DNA of 64,000 nucleotides. Source: Acidobacteriota bacterium (GTDB taxonomy: Bacteria; Acidobacteriota; UBA6911). Both the position numbers and the translations under genes were made by a program. The stretch covers positions 60,034 through 124,033 of the forward strand of contig JAFGIY010000118.1 in assembly GCA_016929335.1 (NCBI GenBank), in the 5' to 3' direction. The notes below the pieces were generated by a model, which was not told the DNA's origin, did no database searches, and saw only the letters and a list, made by a program, of their open reading frames with translations. Position 1 is the first letter of the stretch. The number at the start of each line of letters is the position of its first letter. This document shows positions 33,877-41,646 of the stretch, in pieces.

Positions 33877-35193
33877 TCAATCCTTGCCCCGCCGAAGTTC
33901 AGCGGAGCGTGTCGTCGTGTTATAAAGGCGAGGCAGGACGCGAAGCGTCAGGAAATCGGCGACCTTCCGGCGCATGGCCTTCGGATCCCAACCTCGGGCA
34001 TCAACCATGTCGGCAATCACGGGAAGCACAGGAATTCCGGCTTCCTCCAGGCCGCGTTCAATAAAACGATTGCCTGTTGCAGCCGGTCTTGTTCCCAGGG
34101 GCGTGAGCACAAGAGCAGCGTCGATTCTATGTTTTCTGGCCTGATGAACAATCCATTCGTTGGCCCAGGGAGGATTGTGCAATTGCTCATTCATGCTGAC
34201 CGTGCGGCTGGCCAGTGCCAGCAATGGATCGTCCAGACCATAGCGGATATATCCGTCGGGTCCGAAGGCCAGATACATGGACCACACGAAAACAGCCCCG
34301 AATTCCTCCTCAAAAGAAGTGTAAAAATCCGTGTCGTGCCAAAGCCCGGCGCCCACCCACATCAGGCGCAGACGCTCGCCAGAGCATGCCGCCACTCCCT
34401 GCCTTACCCGATTTCTGATCTCGTCCCTGAAAGTGCGGGCATGTTCCACCGCCCAGTCGCCGCCGCGCTCCCACTGTGCAGCCATGACGTTTGCCACCTG
34501 TTCGTGCATGCGCACCGGTGTCCTGGGAGCAGAGCAGATCATATGACAGGCTTCTTCGAAGTATTCTTCCTGGCGATTGACGCGTTCCATCAGGTTGCGC
34601 AGCCGATCGATTTGAAATTGCTTTCCGGTGATTCGCTCGAGCACTTTGATAAGGTTCTGAAACTGCCCTACGGTGAGCTTCAGCCGGTGATCTTCAAACA
34701 GCTCCCGCCAGCGATGACGGCTGAGGTCCCACCAGCGCGGCGGCAACTCGGCAGCACCGGGATTGTCAAGAAACACAAATTCGGATCCAAATGCCTCGGC
34801 CCAAATTGCGAAGACCCGTTGAAGACAGTCGCATGTAAGTCTCGCGCAGAGCAATGCCGGCTTGGGCAACCCGCCCCAGGGAGCGTGCTCCGGATCCTTC
34901 GCCAGCGTGGAGGCCGCCGCCAGACTGCAGTAACGGCATAGCCCGTCGTGAAATCCCATAGAACTGAGAATATCAAGGTAATAGGCCGAAAGACGTTTGG
35001 CCGAAATTATGGATGCCCACCACTGGTTGCTGACAGCAGGCATATCCATTACATGGAACAGCTCAAAAGGCATATCTGCCTGGATAATGGCGTAAGGCCG
35101 CTGCCTTTCAAATACATCCTTCCGAAGCTGGGCAAACCAGGATTTCTGATGCTCGGCAGCTGCCAGCGTGCAATCGAGCTGTTTCTCTGCCAT
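33877..35193 (-). CDS. 2-hydroxyacyl-CoA dehydratase-type subunit, Cys-rich
   Basis: 438-aa protein of the 2-hydroxyacyl-CoA dehydratase / benzoyl-CoA reductase subunit superfamily (HgdB/BcrB/BcrC). PYAIIQADMPFELFHVMDMPAVSN is the usual opening domain; GLCRYCSLAAAS and LLCARLTCDCLQ place cysteines where the family binds a [4Fe-4S] cluster; TPLGTRPAATGNRFIERGLEEAGIPVLPV covers the last conserved block. It should form the larger half of a heterodimer with the gene upstream (six bases apart). The usual ATP-driven activator (HgdC/ASKHA) is not in the window. Confidence 0.82.
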   Translation of the reverse strand: MAEKQLDCTLAAAEHQKSWFAQLRKDVFERQRPYAIIQADMPFELFHVMDMPAVSNQWWASIISAKRLSAYYLDILSSMGFHDGLCRYCSLAAASTLAKDPEHAPWGGLPKPALLCARLTCDCLQRVFAIWAEAFGSEFVFLDNPGAAELPPRWWDLSRHRWRELFEDHRLKLTVGQFQNLIKVLERITGKQFQIDRLRNLMERVNRQEEYFEEACHMICSAPRTPVRMHEQVANVMAAQWERGGDWAVEHARTFRDEIRNRVRQGVAACSGERLRLMWVGAGLWHDTDFYTSFEEEFGAVFVWSMYLAFGPDGYIRYGLDDPLLALASRTVSMNEQLHNPPWANEWIVHQARKHRIDAALVLTPLGTRPAATGNRFIERGLEEAGIPVLPVIADMVDARGWDPKAMRRKVADFLTLRVLPRLYNTTTRSAELRRGKD

Positions 35194-35199
35194 GGTCTT

Positions 35200-36381
35200 C
35201 TACCGCTCCTTGCCGATGCTGCGCACAAACAATCCGATGCGCTTGCGGCATTCTTCCGAAAGGGACGTGGCATCTTCCCGCACAAGGAAATGAGGAATTC
35301 CTCTCTCATCCAGGTACTGCCGGCGCCTTGGGTAATCCCATCCTGCTACGCAGTCTTCAGGCGGCAGATAAAAAACAATGCCATCGATTCCATCCATTGA
35401 TTCCTGTTGAAACCATGCATCGGCGAATTCAAAGGGAAATAGCCGCGGGCTTGGCGCATCGAGGTAGTATTTCTCAAATATGGCTTTCAACAGGTCGCCG
35501 GATCCATCAGCAATATCCTCGCCCGCACTGCGTGAACCCCACCAGTCATCTTCCGCGACTACAACCGCTCCCTGTTGTTCCAGCGCCCGGTGAAGGCCTC
35601 GATGGTTTAATGAGGATCCCACAATCATCAGTTTCCTGCCGGCAAGAGGATTGCGATTCCCAATCATCTCCGCTGCTTTATCTGCCAGACGCGTATATTC
35701 ATCCCTGCCGACAAAAACCGACGCTCCAATCAATGCCAACGCCTCTGTTCCGCTAATTCGCGGTTCATGCCGGCGCAGGTCCACCAGCTTCCGAATTGCT
35801 TTGCGTGCGGAATTGGATTCCCTGATCGCATGCAGCAGGGCCGCATCATCTACGCGTTTGCCGGTCAGCTCTTCAAGCCGTTCCTTCAGACACAGCGTAC
35901 GTTCCAGTCCATAGGAACAGGATTCCCGGGAGCGTGTATGGAGCATGTCATACAGGTAAACGGGCGGAAGGCGGCGCTCGGGATCCTGGCGCGAAACCTC
36001 CCGGAGATAAAGGTACAGTTTATACTCCTGCTCTGAAGTCCTCGGTATCAGCAGAAGGCTCAGGAATTGCAGATCTCCGGATATTGCAGCCCCGAATATG
36101 GCTCGAATGCGCTCCTCGAAAACGCCCTCTTCCATAAAACTGCCGATATCCGGGAGTTTCGAATTTCGGGGATTGATCACGCAGGGGAAAGCTCCGGAGG
36201 CTCGGACAAGTTCCCATGGCACCGTATTAGACGTAATCCCTACTACCGGGATGCCGCCGGCGGCGGATGATACAGCTTCCGCCGCCGGGTTTTCATAATG
36301 CCACGTCAGCCGCTCTATCGGATCCGTCCTATTCCGCAGCTTTGTTGTGTGATCAGGACTCGCCATATTGAATGTCCGCAT
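35200..36381 (-). CDS. 2-hydroxyacyl-CoA dehydratase-type subunit, cluster Cys apparently lost
   Basis: 393-aa partner subunit of the same superfamily. VVGITSNTVPWELVRASGAFPCVI is the conserved opening; PPVYLYDMLHTRSRESCSYGLERTL and GRKLMIVGSSLNHRGLHRALEQQGA (split by normal spacing) follow, then FYLPPEDCVAGWDYPRRRQYLDERGIPHF. At the block where the family normally has a Cys-Asp pair, this protein reads IPRTSEQEYK, so a ligand cysteine seems absent. Start: ATG at 36381 chosen; 36366 (ATG) and 36402 (TTG) are alternatives, none with a clear ribosome site. First gene of the minus-strand operon, divergent from the CoA-transferase gene. Confidence 0.78.
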   Translation of the reverse strand: MRTFNMASPDHTTKLRNRTDPIERLTWHYENPAAEAVSSAAGGIPVVGITSNTVPWELVRASGAFPCVINPRNSKLPDIGSFMEEGVFEERIRAIFGAAISGDLQFLSLLLIPRTSEQEYKLYLYLREVSRQDPERRLPPVYLYDMLHTRSRESCSYGLERTLCLKERLEELTGKRVDDAALLHAIRESNSARKAIRKLVDLRRHEPRISGTEALALIGASVFVGRDEYTRLADKAAEMIGNRNPLAGRKLMIVGSSLNHRGLHRALEQQGAVVVAEDDWWGSRSAGEDIADGSGDLLKAIFEKYYLDAPSPRLFPFEFADAWFQQESMDGIDGIVFYLPPEDCVAGWDYPRRRQYLDERGIPHFLVREDATSLSEECRKRIGLFVRSIGKER

Positions 36382-36458
36382 CTGCAAAACATCACTGTAC
36401 AATCACACACTTATTTCACAACTCTAATCCGTGTCAAGCATATAATGCACATGATATG

Positions 36459-36477
36459 GCATTTGCATGCATAATGC
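36459..36477. promoter_or_regulatory. Candidate operator in divergent promoter region
   Basis: GCATTTGCATGCATAATGC, an inverted repeat GCATT-N9-AATGC around TGCATGCA, lies between the divergent dehydratase and CoA-transferase operons. Its 13-base part TGCATGCATAATG recurs at 41446-41458. The FadR-type regulator at 39046 is the natural candidate to bind it. Confidence 0.5.
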
Positions 36478-36602
36478 GTTTATATTTCTGTTTTATCCGC
36501 GAATCCGATGCGCTAGAGTAAATCCCGAATGGAGAAATTACCGCAGGATCGGCATCCAGCCGGTATAAAGGCGGCACCAATGGAAAGTACAGAGGCGGAA
36601 CT

Positions 36603-37862
36603 ATGAAAGAAACTGAATCAAAAACTGCACTCCCGAAACCCTTGGAGGATATTACCGTCCTGGATATGACGATTGCACTGGCCGGGCCGTTCGCAACGTT
36701 CCTGCTCGCCGGGCTCGGCGCTCGCGTTATCAAGGTGGAGAATCCGTCCGCGGGAGATACATGTCGCGAAAATGCTCCTTACCTTGGAGTGGAAGGAGCA
36801 GGTCTGGTCCGCAGAAGTGCCGATGACGTATCCGTTTCAGCCATTAACCGGCTGCGAAACAAACTCGGCATTACCCTCAATCTCAAGCATCCGGAGGCGC
36901 GTGCCATTTTCGCCGACCTTGTGAAAAAGTGCGACGTACTGGTTGAAAATTATAGCCGTGGGACTCTGGATCGTCTTGGCGTGGGCTATAGCTGGTTGCA
37001 GGAAGTGAATCCGAGGCTTGTTTATTGCTCCATTACAGGTTTTGGCAGTGACGATGATTCGAGCCCTGCCAAAGCCATGGACACGATCATCCAGGCTCAA
37101 AGCGGCGTGATGTATACCTCCGGTGGGCCGCAGGATCCGCCTGTTCGAGTCGGGATTCCCATGGCCGATTTTTGCGCGCCCATGTTCGGCGTTATCGGTG
37201 TGTTGGCAGCCATACACCAGGCGCAACGCACGGGAGTCGGCCAGCATGTCGATATTTCCATGCTCGGAGCATTGACGATGATGGTTTCGGGAGAGCCATT
37301 CGATCTTCTGGAACGCTGCGGCATTCCGCAGCGGACCGGACAAACGATGCCGCGTCTGGCTCCCTTCGGCATTTTCCCGACCAAAGACGGTTTCATCGCC
37401 ATCTGTGCGCCGACCGAGGCGATGGCGCGCGGCTTCTTTGTGGCTGCGGATCATCCGGAGATGTCTGACGATGAGAAATTCGCCACACGCGATGCGCGAG
37501 TCAAGAACTACCGGGAACTCGATGCCTTTATTGAGCGGTTTACCGGTTCGCTGACCTCTGCTGAGGCGCTGGCGCGATTGGAGCGTGCCGGCGTGCCGGC
37601 GGCTGAGGTTCGAGATCCATCCGCAGCAGTGCGCGATCCCAGAGTAGTGCAGCGCGGCGAAACCGTGCCTCTCATGCATCCCAGATACGGCGCCGTGGAA
37701 GATGTCTATGGTATGGGTATGCCCATAGTGTTCTCCGGCTCCAATGCCGGCTTTACCCAGCCGCCTCCGTCGTTGGGTGAACACAATGATATGGTTTATG
37801 CTCAAATTCTGGGCTATTCCCCAGAGAGAATTGCGAAACTGAAAACTCAAAAGGTTATTTGA
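36603..37862 (+). CDS. Family III CoA-transferase (CaiB/BaiF/FRC type)
   Basis: 419-aa cytoplasmic enzyme that moves CoA between acyl groups. EDITVLDMTIALAGPFATFLLAGLGARVIKVE is the family's first Rossmann segment (shown in normal form), NKLGITLNLKHPEAR and VLVENYSRGTLDRLG follow, and the catalytic aspartate is in AKAMDTIIQAQSG, as in formyl-CoA transferase (D in the D-x-I-x-Q-A block). It is the first gene of the plus-strand operon opposite the dehydratase-type subunits, so it may load a 2-hydroxy acid with CoA for them. The next gene starts four bases after its stop. Confidence 0.92.
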   Translation: MKETESKTALPKPLEDITVLDMTIALAGPFATFLLAGLGARVIKVENPSAGDTCRENAPYLGVEGAGLVRRSADDVSVSAINRLRNKLGITLNLKHPEARAIFADLVKKCDVLVENYSRGTLDRLGVGYSWLQEVNPRLVYCSITGFGSDDDSSPAKAMDTIIQAQSGVMYTSGGPQDPPVRVGIPMADFCAPMFGVIGVLAAIHQAQRTGVGQHVDISMLGALTMMVSGEPFDLLERCGIPQRTGQTMPRLAPFGIFPTKDGFIAICAPTEAMARGFFVAADHPEMSDDEKFATRDARVKNYRELDAFIERFTGSLTSAEALARLERAGVPAAEVRDPSAAVRDPRVVQRGETVPLMHPRYGAVEDVYGMGMPIVFSGSNAGFTQPPPSLGEHNDMVYAQILGYSPERIAKLKTQKVI

Positions 37863-37866
37863 CATC

Positions 37867-38997
37867 ATGGGCGATTCCACCATTCTGAAAGTGATGCTGG
37901 TAGGTGATTTGATCCTGGACGAGCCTGAACCCGACTCATTTTTCGAGCCGGCGCGCAGCACGTTGAAGGAAGCCGACGTGCTGGTTGGACATGTTGAAAT
38001 CCCGCATACGCGCCGCGGGCGCGAGAGCACTTCTGATGTTCCGGCACCACCCGGCAATCCCGACAACCTGGCTGCTTTGAAACGCGCGGGATTTCACGTT
38101 GCTACTCTGGCCGGCAATCACATGTTTGATGCCGGACCGGATGGCGTCGAAGATACCATCACCACACTTCGGCAACTTGGCATTGTCACGACAGGAGCGG
38201 GGATGTGTCTCACCGAAGCGCGGGAGCCGGCGATAGTGGGGCATCAGGGATTGAAGGTCGGGACGCTCAGTTACAACTGCGTCGGCCCAAAGGATTCGTG
38301 GGCAAATGAGAAAAAGGCGGGTTGCTCCTATATTCAGGTGATCACTCATTATGAGCTGGATCACGCTACTCCCGGAGGTCCCCCGCGGATATATACATTT
38401 GCAGAACCCGAGAGCACGGATGCGATGCTGGCGGACATAGAAAATCTGCGCCGGATGGTGGATGTGCTCATCGTGGCTCTTCACAAGGGAATTGGGCACA
38501 CGCCTGCCGTACTGGCCATGTATGAACGGCCTTTAGCCAAAGCGGCCATCGATGCGGGAGCCGATATTGTTGTCGGGCACCATGCCCATATTTTGCGCGG
38601 CATAGAAGTGTATAAAGGCCGGCCGATCTATCATGGGTTGGGCAACTTTGTAACCGTGACCCGTGCGTTGAATATGGAGGCCAATCCGAGTCCCAAGCGT
38701 CTCGAATGGGCGCGCCGTCGACGGAAGCTGTTCGGCTTCGAACCGGATCCCGATTACCCGACATATCCCTTTCATCCGGAAGCACGAAATGCAATGATTG
38801 CGGTTTGTGAGATCGGCGCAGATGGAATTCGCAAAGCCGGATTCATTCCATGCCGGGTGAATCCCAAAGGACAGCCCGAGATCTGCGGCAACGATTCGCG
38901 TGGCCGATCGGTTGCTTCCTATGTCGAACAGATCACCGGCAAAGCAGCTCTTCGCGCCGATTTCAAGTGGGACGGAAGTATGGTTCGCTTTATGTGA
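37867..38997 (+). CDS. CapA-family (PGA_cap) metallophosphoesterase-like protein
   Basis: 376-aa protein of the bacterial capsule synthesis PGA_cap family. Motifs of the calcineurin-like fold are seen: VMLVGDLILDE, VGHVEIPHT (in place of NLEXP), LAGNHMFDAG, VIVALHKGIGHTP, VVGHHAHILRGIEVY and YHGLGNFVT. No signal peptide or anchor, unlike CapA of capsule operons, so cytoplasmic. It sits between a CoA-transferase gene and a FadR-type regulator in an apparent catabolic operon, which is a strange place for a capsule gene; some relatives are annotated as hydrolases for cyclic or phosphorylated metabolites. Function unknown. Confidence 0.85.
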   Translation: MGDSTILKVMLVGDLILDEPEPDSFFEPARSTLKEADVLVGHVEIPHTRRGRESTSDVPAPPGNPDNLAALKRAGFHVATLAGNHMFDAGPDGVEDTITTLRQLGIVTTGAGMCLTEAREPAIVGHQGLKVGTLSYNCVGPKDSWANEKKAGCSYIQVITHYELDHATPGGPPRIYTFAEPESTDAMLADIENLRRMVDVLIVALHKGIGHTPAVLAMYERPLAKAAIDAGADIVVGHHAHILRGIEVYKGRPIYHGLGNFVTVTRALNMEANPSPKRLEWARRRRKLFGFEPDPDYPTYPFHPEARNAMIAVCEIGADGIRKAGFIPCRVNPKGQPEICGNDSRGRSVASYVEQITGKAALRADFKWDGSMVRFM

Positions 38998-39045
38998 CTT
39001 AATCCGCAAAGGATCAAGAACGGAGCATTGGACAGGAGTACCGCC

Positions 39046-39822
39046 ATGCCAAAAAGGCTGAAAACACAATCCGCAAAGGGCAGTCCTAAATCAGCGCGCG
39101 AAAAAGCATACCTGTGCATCCAGCAGAAAATCGCCGGCCGGGAACTCCCAGCGGGCAGTCCAATTTCCGAGGTTGCCTTGGCAGCCGAGCTTGGCCTCAG
39201 CCGCACACCCGTGCATGAAGCCCTGCGGCAGTTGCTCGGTGAGGGCTTGTTGGAGGAAGACTCCAATGGGAGTATTGTCGTAGTACGCCTCTCCCGCCAG
39301 GACTTCGTCGAATTATACGAATTGCGCTCTGTGCTTGAGGCGCATGCGGTTTCAAAGATAGCCAAACGCACATTTGCGGGAAAGGACATCGAGAGACTTC
39401 AAGCGCTTACCGGAGAAATTAAAGCTTTGCGGAATGAATTGGTCAAATCCGGGAAGAAGATATTGAATGATGCGCAAATGAGACGGTTCGAGATGGCGGA
39501 CATAGGCTTCCACACTTTCCTCATGAGCATTGCCGAGAATTCAATGGCGCTGAAAGTCTTTAATAAAGTGAGGTATTTGATCCGAGCCTTTGCAGCACGG
39601 CATGCAGGACACAATGCCGGAACTCTGGCAAGAGTGCACAATGAGCATCTGGAGATGATTCATGCCTTGGCGGACGGAGATGTCGAGAAAGCCATGCGAG
39701 CAATTTCAAAACACATCCAGACAAGCCAGCAGGAGAGACTGGAAGAGTACTCCTACTGGGAGCGCGAAGCACTCGTAAGGAATCAAGTCCATGGCTTCTT
39801 CCACGACAAGGACGGCGAATAA
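39046..39822 (+). CDS. FadR-type GntR regulator (FCD domain)
   Basis: 258-aa repressor-type regulator. The winged helix (~10-75) includes IAGRELPAGSPISEVALAAELG and SRTPVHEALRQL; the wing region is EGLLEEDSNGSIVVVRLS. The FCD effector domain (~95-235) has YELRSVLEAHAV, FHTFLMSIAENSMALKVFNK and VHNEHLEMIHALADGD, with the Asp/His positions that bind metal and an organic acid in FCD proteins. AGGAG lies eight bases before the ATG at 39046; a TTG at 39028 is less likely. Last gene of the CoA-transferase operon; it probably controls both this and the divergent dehydratase operon. Confidence 0.9.
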   Translation: MPKRLKTQSAKGSPKSAREKAYLCIQQKIAGRELPAGSPISEVALAAELGLSRTPVHEALRQLLGEGLLEEDSNGSIVVVRLSRQDFVELYELRSVLEAHAVSKIAKRTFAGKDIERLQALTGEIKALRNELVKSGKKILNDAQMRRFEMADIGFHTFLMSIAENSMALKVFNKVRYLIRAFAARHAGHNAGTLARVHNEHLEMIHALADGDVEKAMRAISKHIQTSQQERLEEYSYWEREALVRNQVHGFFHDKDGE

Positions 39823-40076
39823 TCAGCGCTAATTATATATCCAAGAATCCAATCATTGATGGCTGCGCTTTGAAAGGACCACCTCCCGATTTGTATTGAA
39901 AAGCTGCGCATTGCACTGCGGACCATGGCTGCGACGGAGGGAGAATCCATGATTCTGCCGCGAGCAAAGGACCTGTGCACCGCATAACGATGGATGTTGA
40001 GCATTAGTGCCGGAGACAATCGGACGCCCACATCATCATTCGCTATTCCGCATTCGCATATTCATCCCGCCATGCT

Positions 40077-41033
40077 CTACGGGATCTTCTTTTTTTCCAG
40101 CTTCCAGTTCGCGTCGCTGCAGAGGCCGCAGGATGGGCCGGAGAACATTTTCCCGGCAGTTTCATCCGCCTTCATCTTCCATTTCAGCCATGCCACGGCA
40201 ACTTTCCCGAATTCGCCTCCATTCGGCTGGTTATAGGTTCCTCCGTGGCCCACATCGAGGTTGGCCATGGCAACCGGTACGGAATCAATCTTCGCGAAAT
40301 CGTCGACCGCATTCAGATATGCAATGTCCTTCTCTCCACCTATAACGTAAAAAATGGGCGCGTGCAATTTTTTAAGGAGTTCCTTGTTGACTGCGGGCAT
40401 TGCCATCATCATCTTTGGCGGGGTTCCTGTTTTCGGAGCTCCTGTTTTCGGTGCTCCTGCTTTAGGCGCTCCTGCTTTCGGTGCTCCCATCGGCGTGTTC
40501 AATACGCCGCTGTTCATGATGACGGACGTCGTAACGCGCGGATCAGGAGACACTTCCAGCGCCTGCAATCCGCCGCAACTCATGCCCATCGCGGCAAATC
40601 CCGATGGATTCACTTTTCGATAGTACTTGCCGTCCTGGCGATTGTTTTCGGCTGTCGCCCAATCGAGGGCTTCCAGCAATTGAGCAGACTTCGTTCCCCC
40701 ACCCGTGCCGCCCCCCATGGATTCGCCTCCCGAAGCGGTGAACGGGCCAATGGCCAGAACCAGGAATCCGTGGGATGCGATTTCCGCGAGGAAATTGGCA
40801 TGCATTCGAGATGAGTTGGCGCAGCCTCCATTGCCCCAGGCTATAACCGGCAGGGGATTTTCCCGGCTGAAGGGGTTCAAGTTGCCGGGACGGTAGATTG
40901 TATGACCCGGCAATCCGGGATCTCCTTCAATGACCGCCGGGTAAGGCCCTGAGCCCGTGGGCGCCGTCTGGGCGACTGCGGCTGCTGTGATCAGTACCAA
41001 TGCATATAGGAGCATGCAAATCCGTCGAAGCAT
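40077..41033 (-). CDS. Secreted dienelactone-hydrolase/cutinase-like alpha/beta hydrolase with internal tandem repeat
   Basis: 318-aa exported hydrolase. AGGAGG sets the ATG at 41033; the signal peptide is LRRICMLLYALVLITAAAVAQ. The domain shows LPVIAWGNGGC (oxyanion region), the nucleophile elbow GMSCGGLQ, and NLDVGHGGTY with the catalytic His. Around residues 205-225 a tandem of GAPK[A/T] units, repeated about four times with matching DNA repeats at 40433-40490, is inserted between strands. The C-terminus carries a Cys pair CGLC. A decayed copy of its tail lies at 31314. Likely acts on an ester or polymer substrate outside the cell. Confidence 0.85.
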   Translation of the reverse strand: MLRRICMLLYALVLITAAAVAQTAPTGSGPYPAVIEGDPGLPGHTIYRPGNLNPFSRENPLPVIAWGNGGCANSSRMHANFLAEIASHGFLVLAIGPFTASGGESMGGGTGGGTKSAQLLEALDWATAENNRQDGKYYRKVNPSGFAAMGMSCGGLQALEVSPDPRVTTSVIMNSGVLNTPMGAPKAGAPKAGAPKTGAPKTGTPPKMMMAMPAVNKELLKKLHAPIFYVIGGEKDIAYLNAVDDFAKIDSVPVAMANLDVGHGGTYNQPNGGEFGKVAVAWLKWKMKADETAGKMFSGPSCGLCSDANWKLEKKKIP

Positions 41034-41168
41034 ATTCAGTTCCTCCTGTTTAAACAATGATGCAAAAAAAAATATCACTCCGGCCGAGCCGGAGGCCATG
41101 GATTATGAGCCACTCAAAGCGGCAGGCTCTGACTGCTATCCACAGTTGACACTGTGGATGTGCTTTCT

Positions 41169-41281
41169 CGTGTGGGTCGCGGCTGAAGCTGCGACAGGCG
41201 ATGAATCCTATATTTGAAAAATACCCATGCAGGCCCTTCTGCTTTCACGAACCTGTCGCGGCTGAAGCCGCGACCCACATG
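41169..41281. repeat. 113-bp REP doublet (REPIN-like), copy 2
   Basis: Two palindromic units with GTCGCGGCTGAAG as core (41175-41194 and 41255-41274, the first with one base changed, GCTGCGAC) form an inverted pair. Length and layout equal those at 7731-7843, and the inner spacers align base for base with substitutions only. It lies upstream of the secreted hydrolase at 40077. Confidence 0.75.
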
Positions 41282-41646
41282 ATTCACCGAATGCCTCCTT
41301 GAATCGGGGGATCGTCGGCATCCATACAACCGCTCGGCGAAAGCGTTCTTTCGACATCTCCGGTTTGGTTATAGCTTCCGAGCAGCCTAAGGTTAGGTTT
41401 GCACCCACAAGATTGTCAAGTTCATAATGCCTGTTGCATTGATTGTGCATGCATAATGTATTTGTATGATCGCCACTTTCCGGAACAAGGCTGGATGAAG
41501 AACCCGGCAAACAGCCTCAAAGCGGCTGCGGCGCGGGCACCAGGCTTATCCATCAGACAGATCATGAAAAGCGCGGAATTCATGCAGGATTCCGGACGCT
41601 CAGATGGACCGGAGCGTCCTTCGAAGGCCGCTCGCCGTATCGGGCC
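41282..41646. other. Intergenic region with CATAATG elements
   Basis: About 365 bases. CATAATGC occurs at 41423-41430 and TGCATGCATAATG at 41446-41458, the latter shared with the operator at 36459. A 94-codon plus-strand frame from 41399 has no family signature. No gene is called. Confidence 0.45.

Noticed and set aside
33868..34941. 357-codon open frame on the plus strand
   Set aside because: Antisense to the 2-hydroxyacyl-CoA dehydratase-type subunit; composition is that of a shadow frame.
36837..38066. 409-codon open frame on the minus strand
   Set aside because: It is antisense to the CoA-transferase and CapA-type genes, has no ribosome site and no family features; the plus-strand proteins are clearly real.
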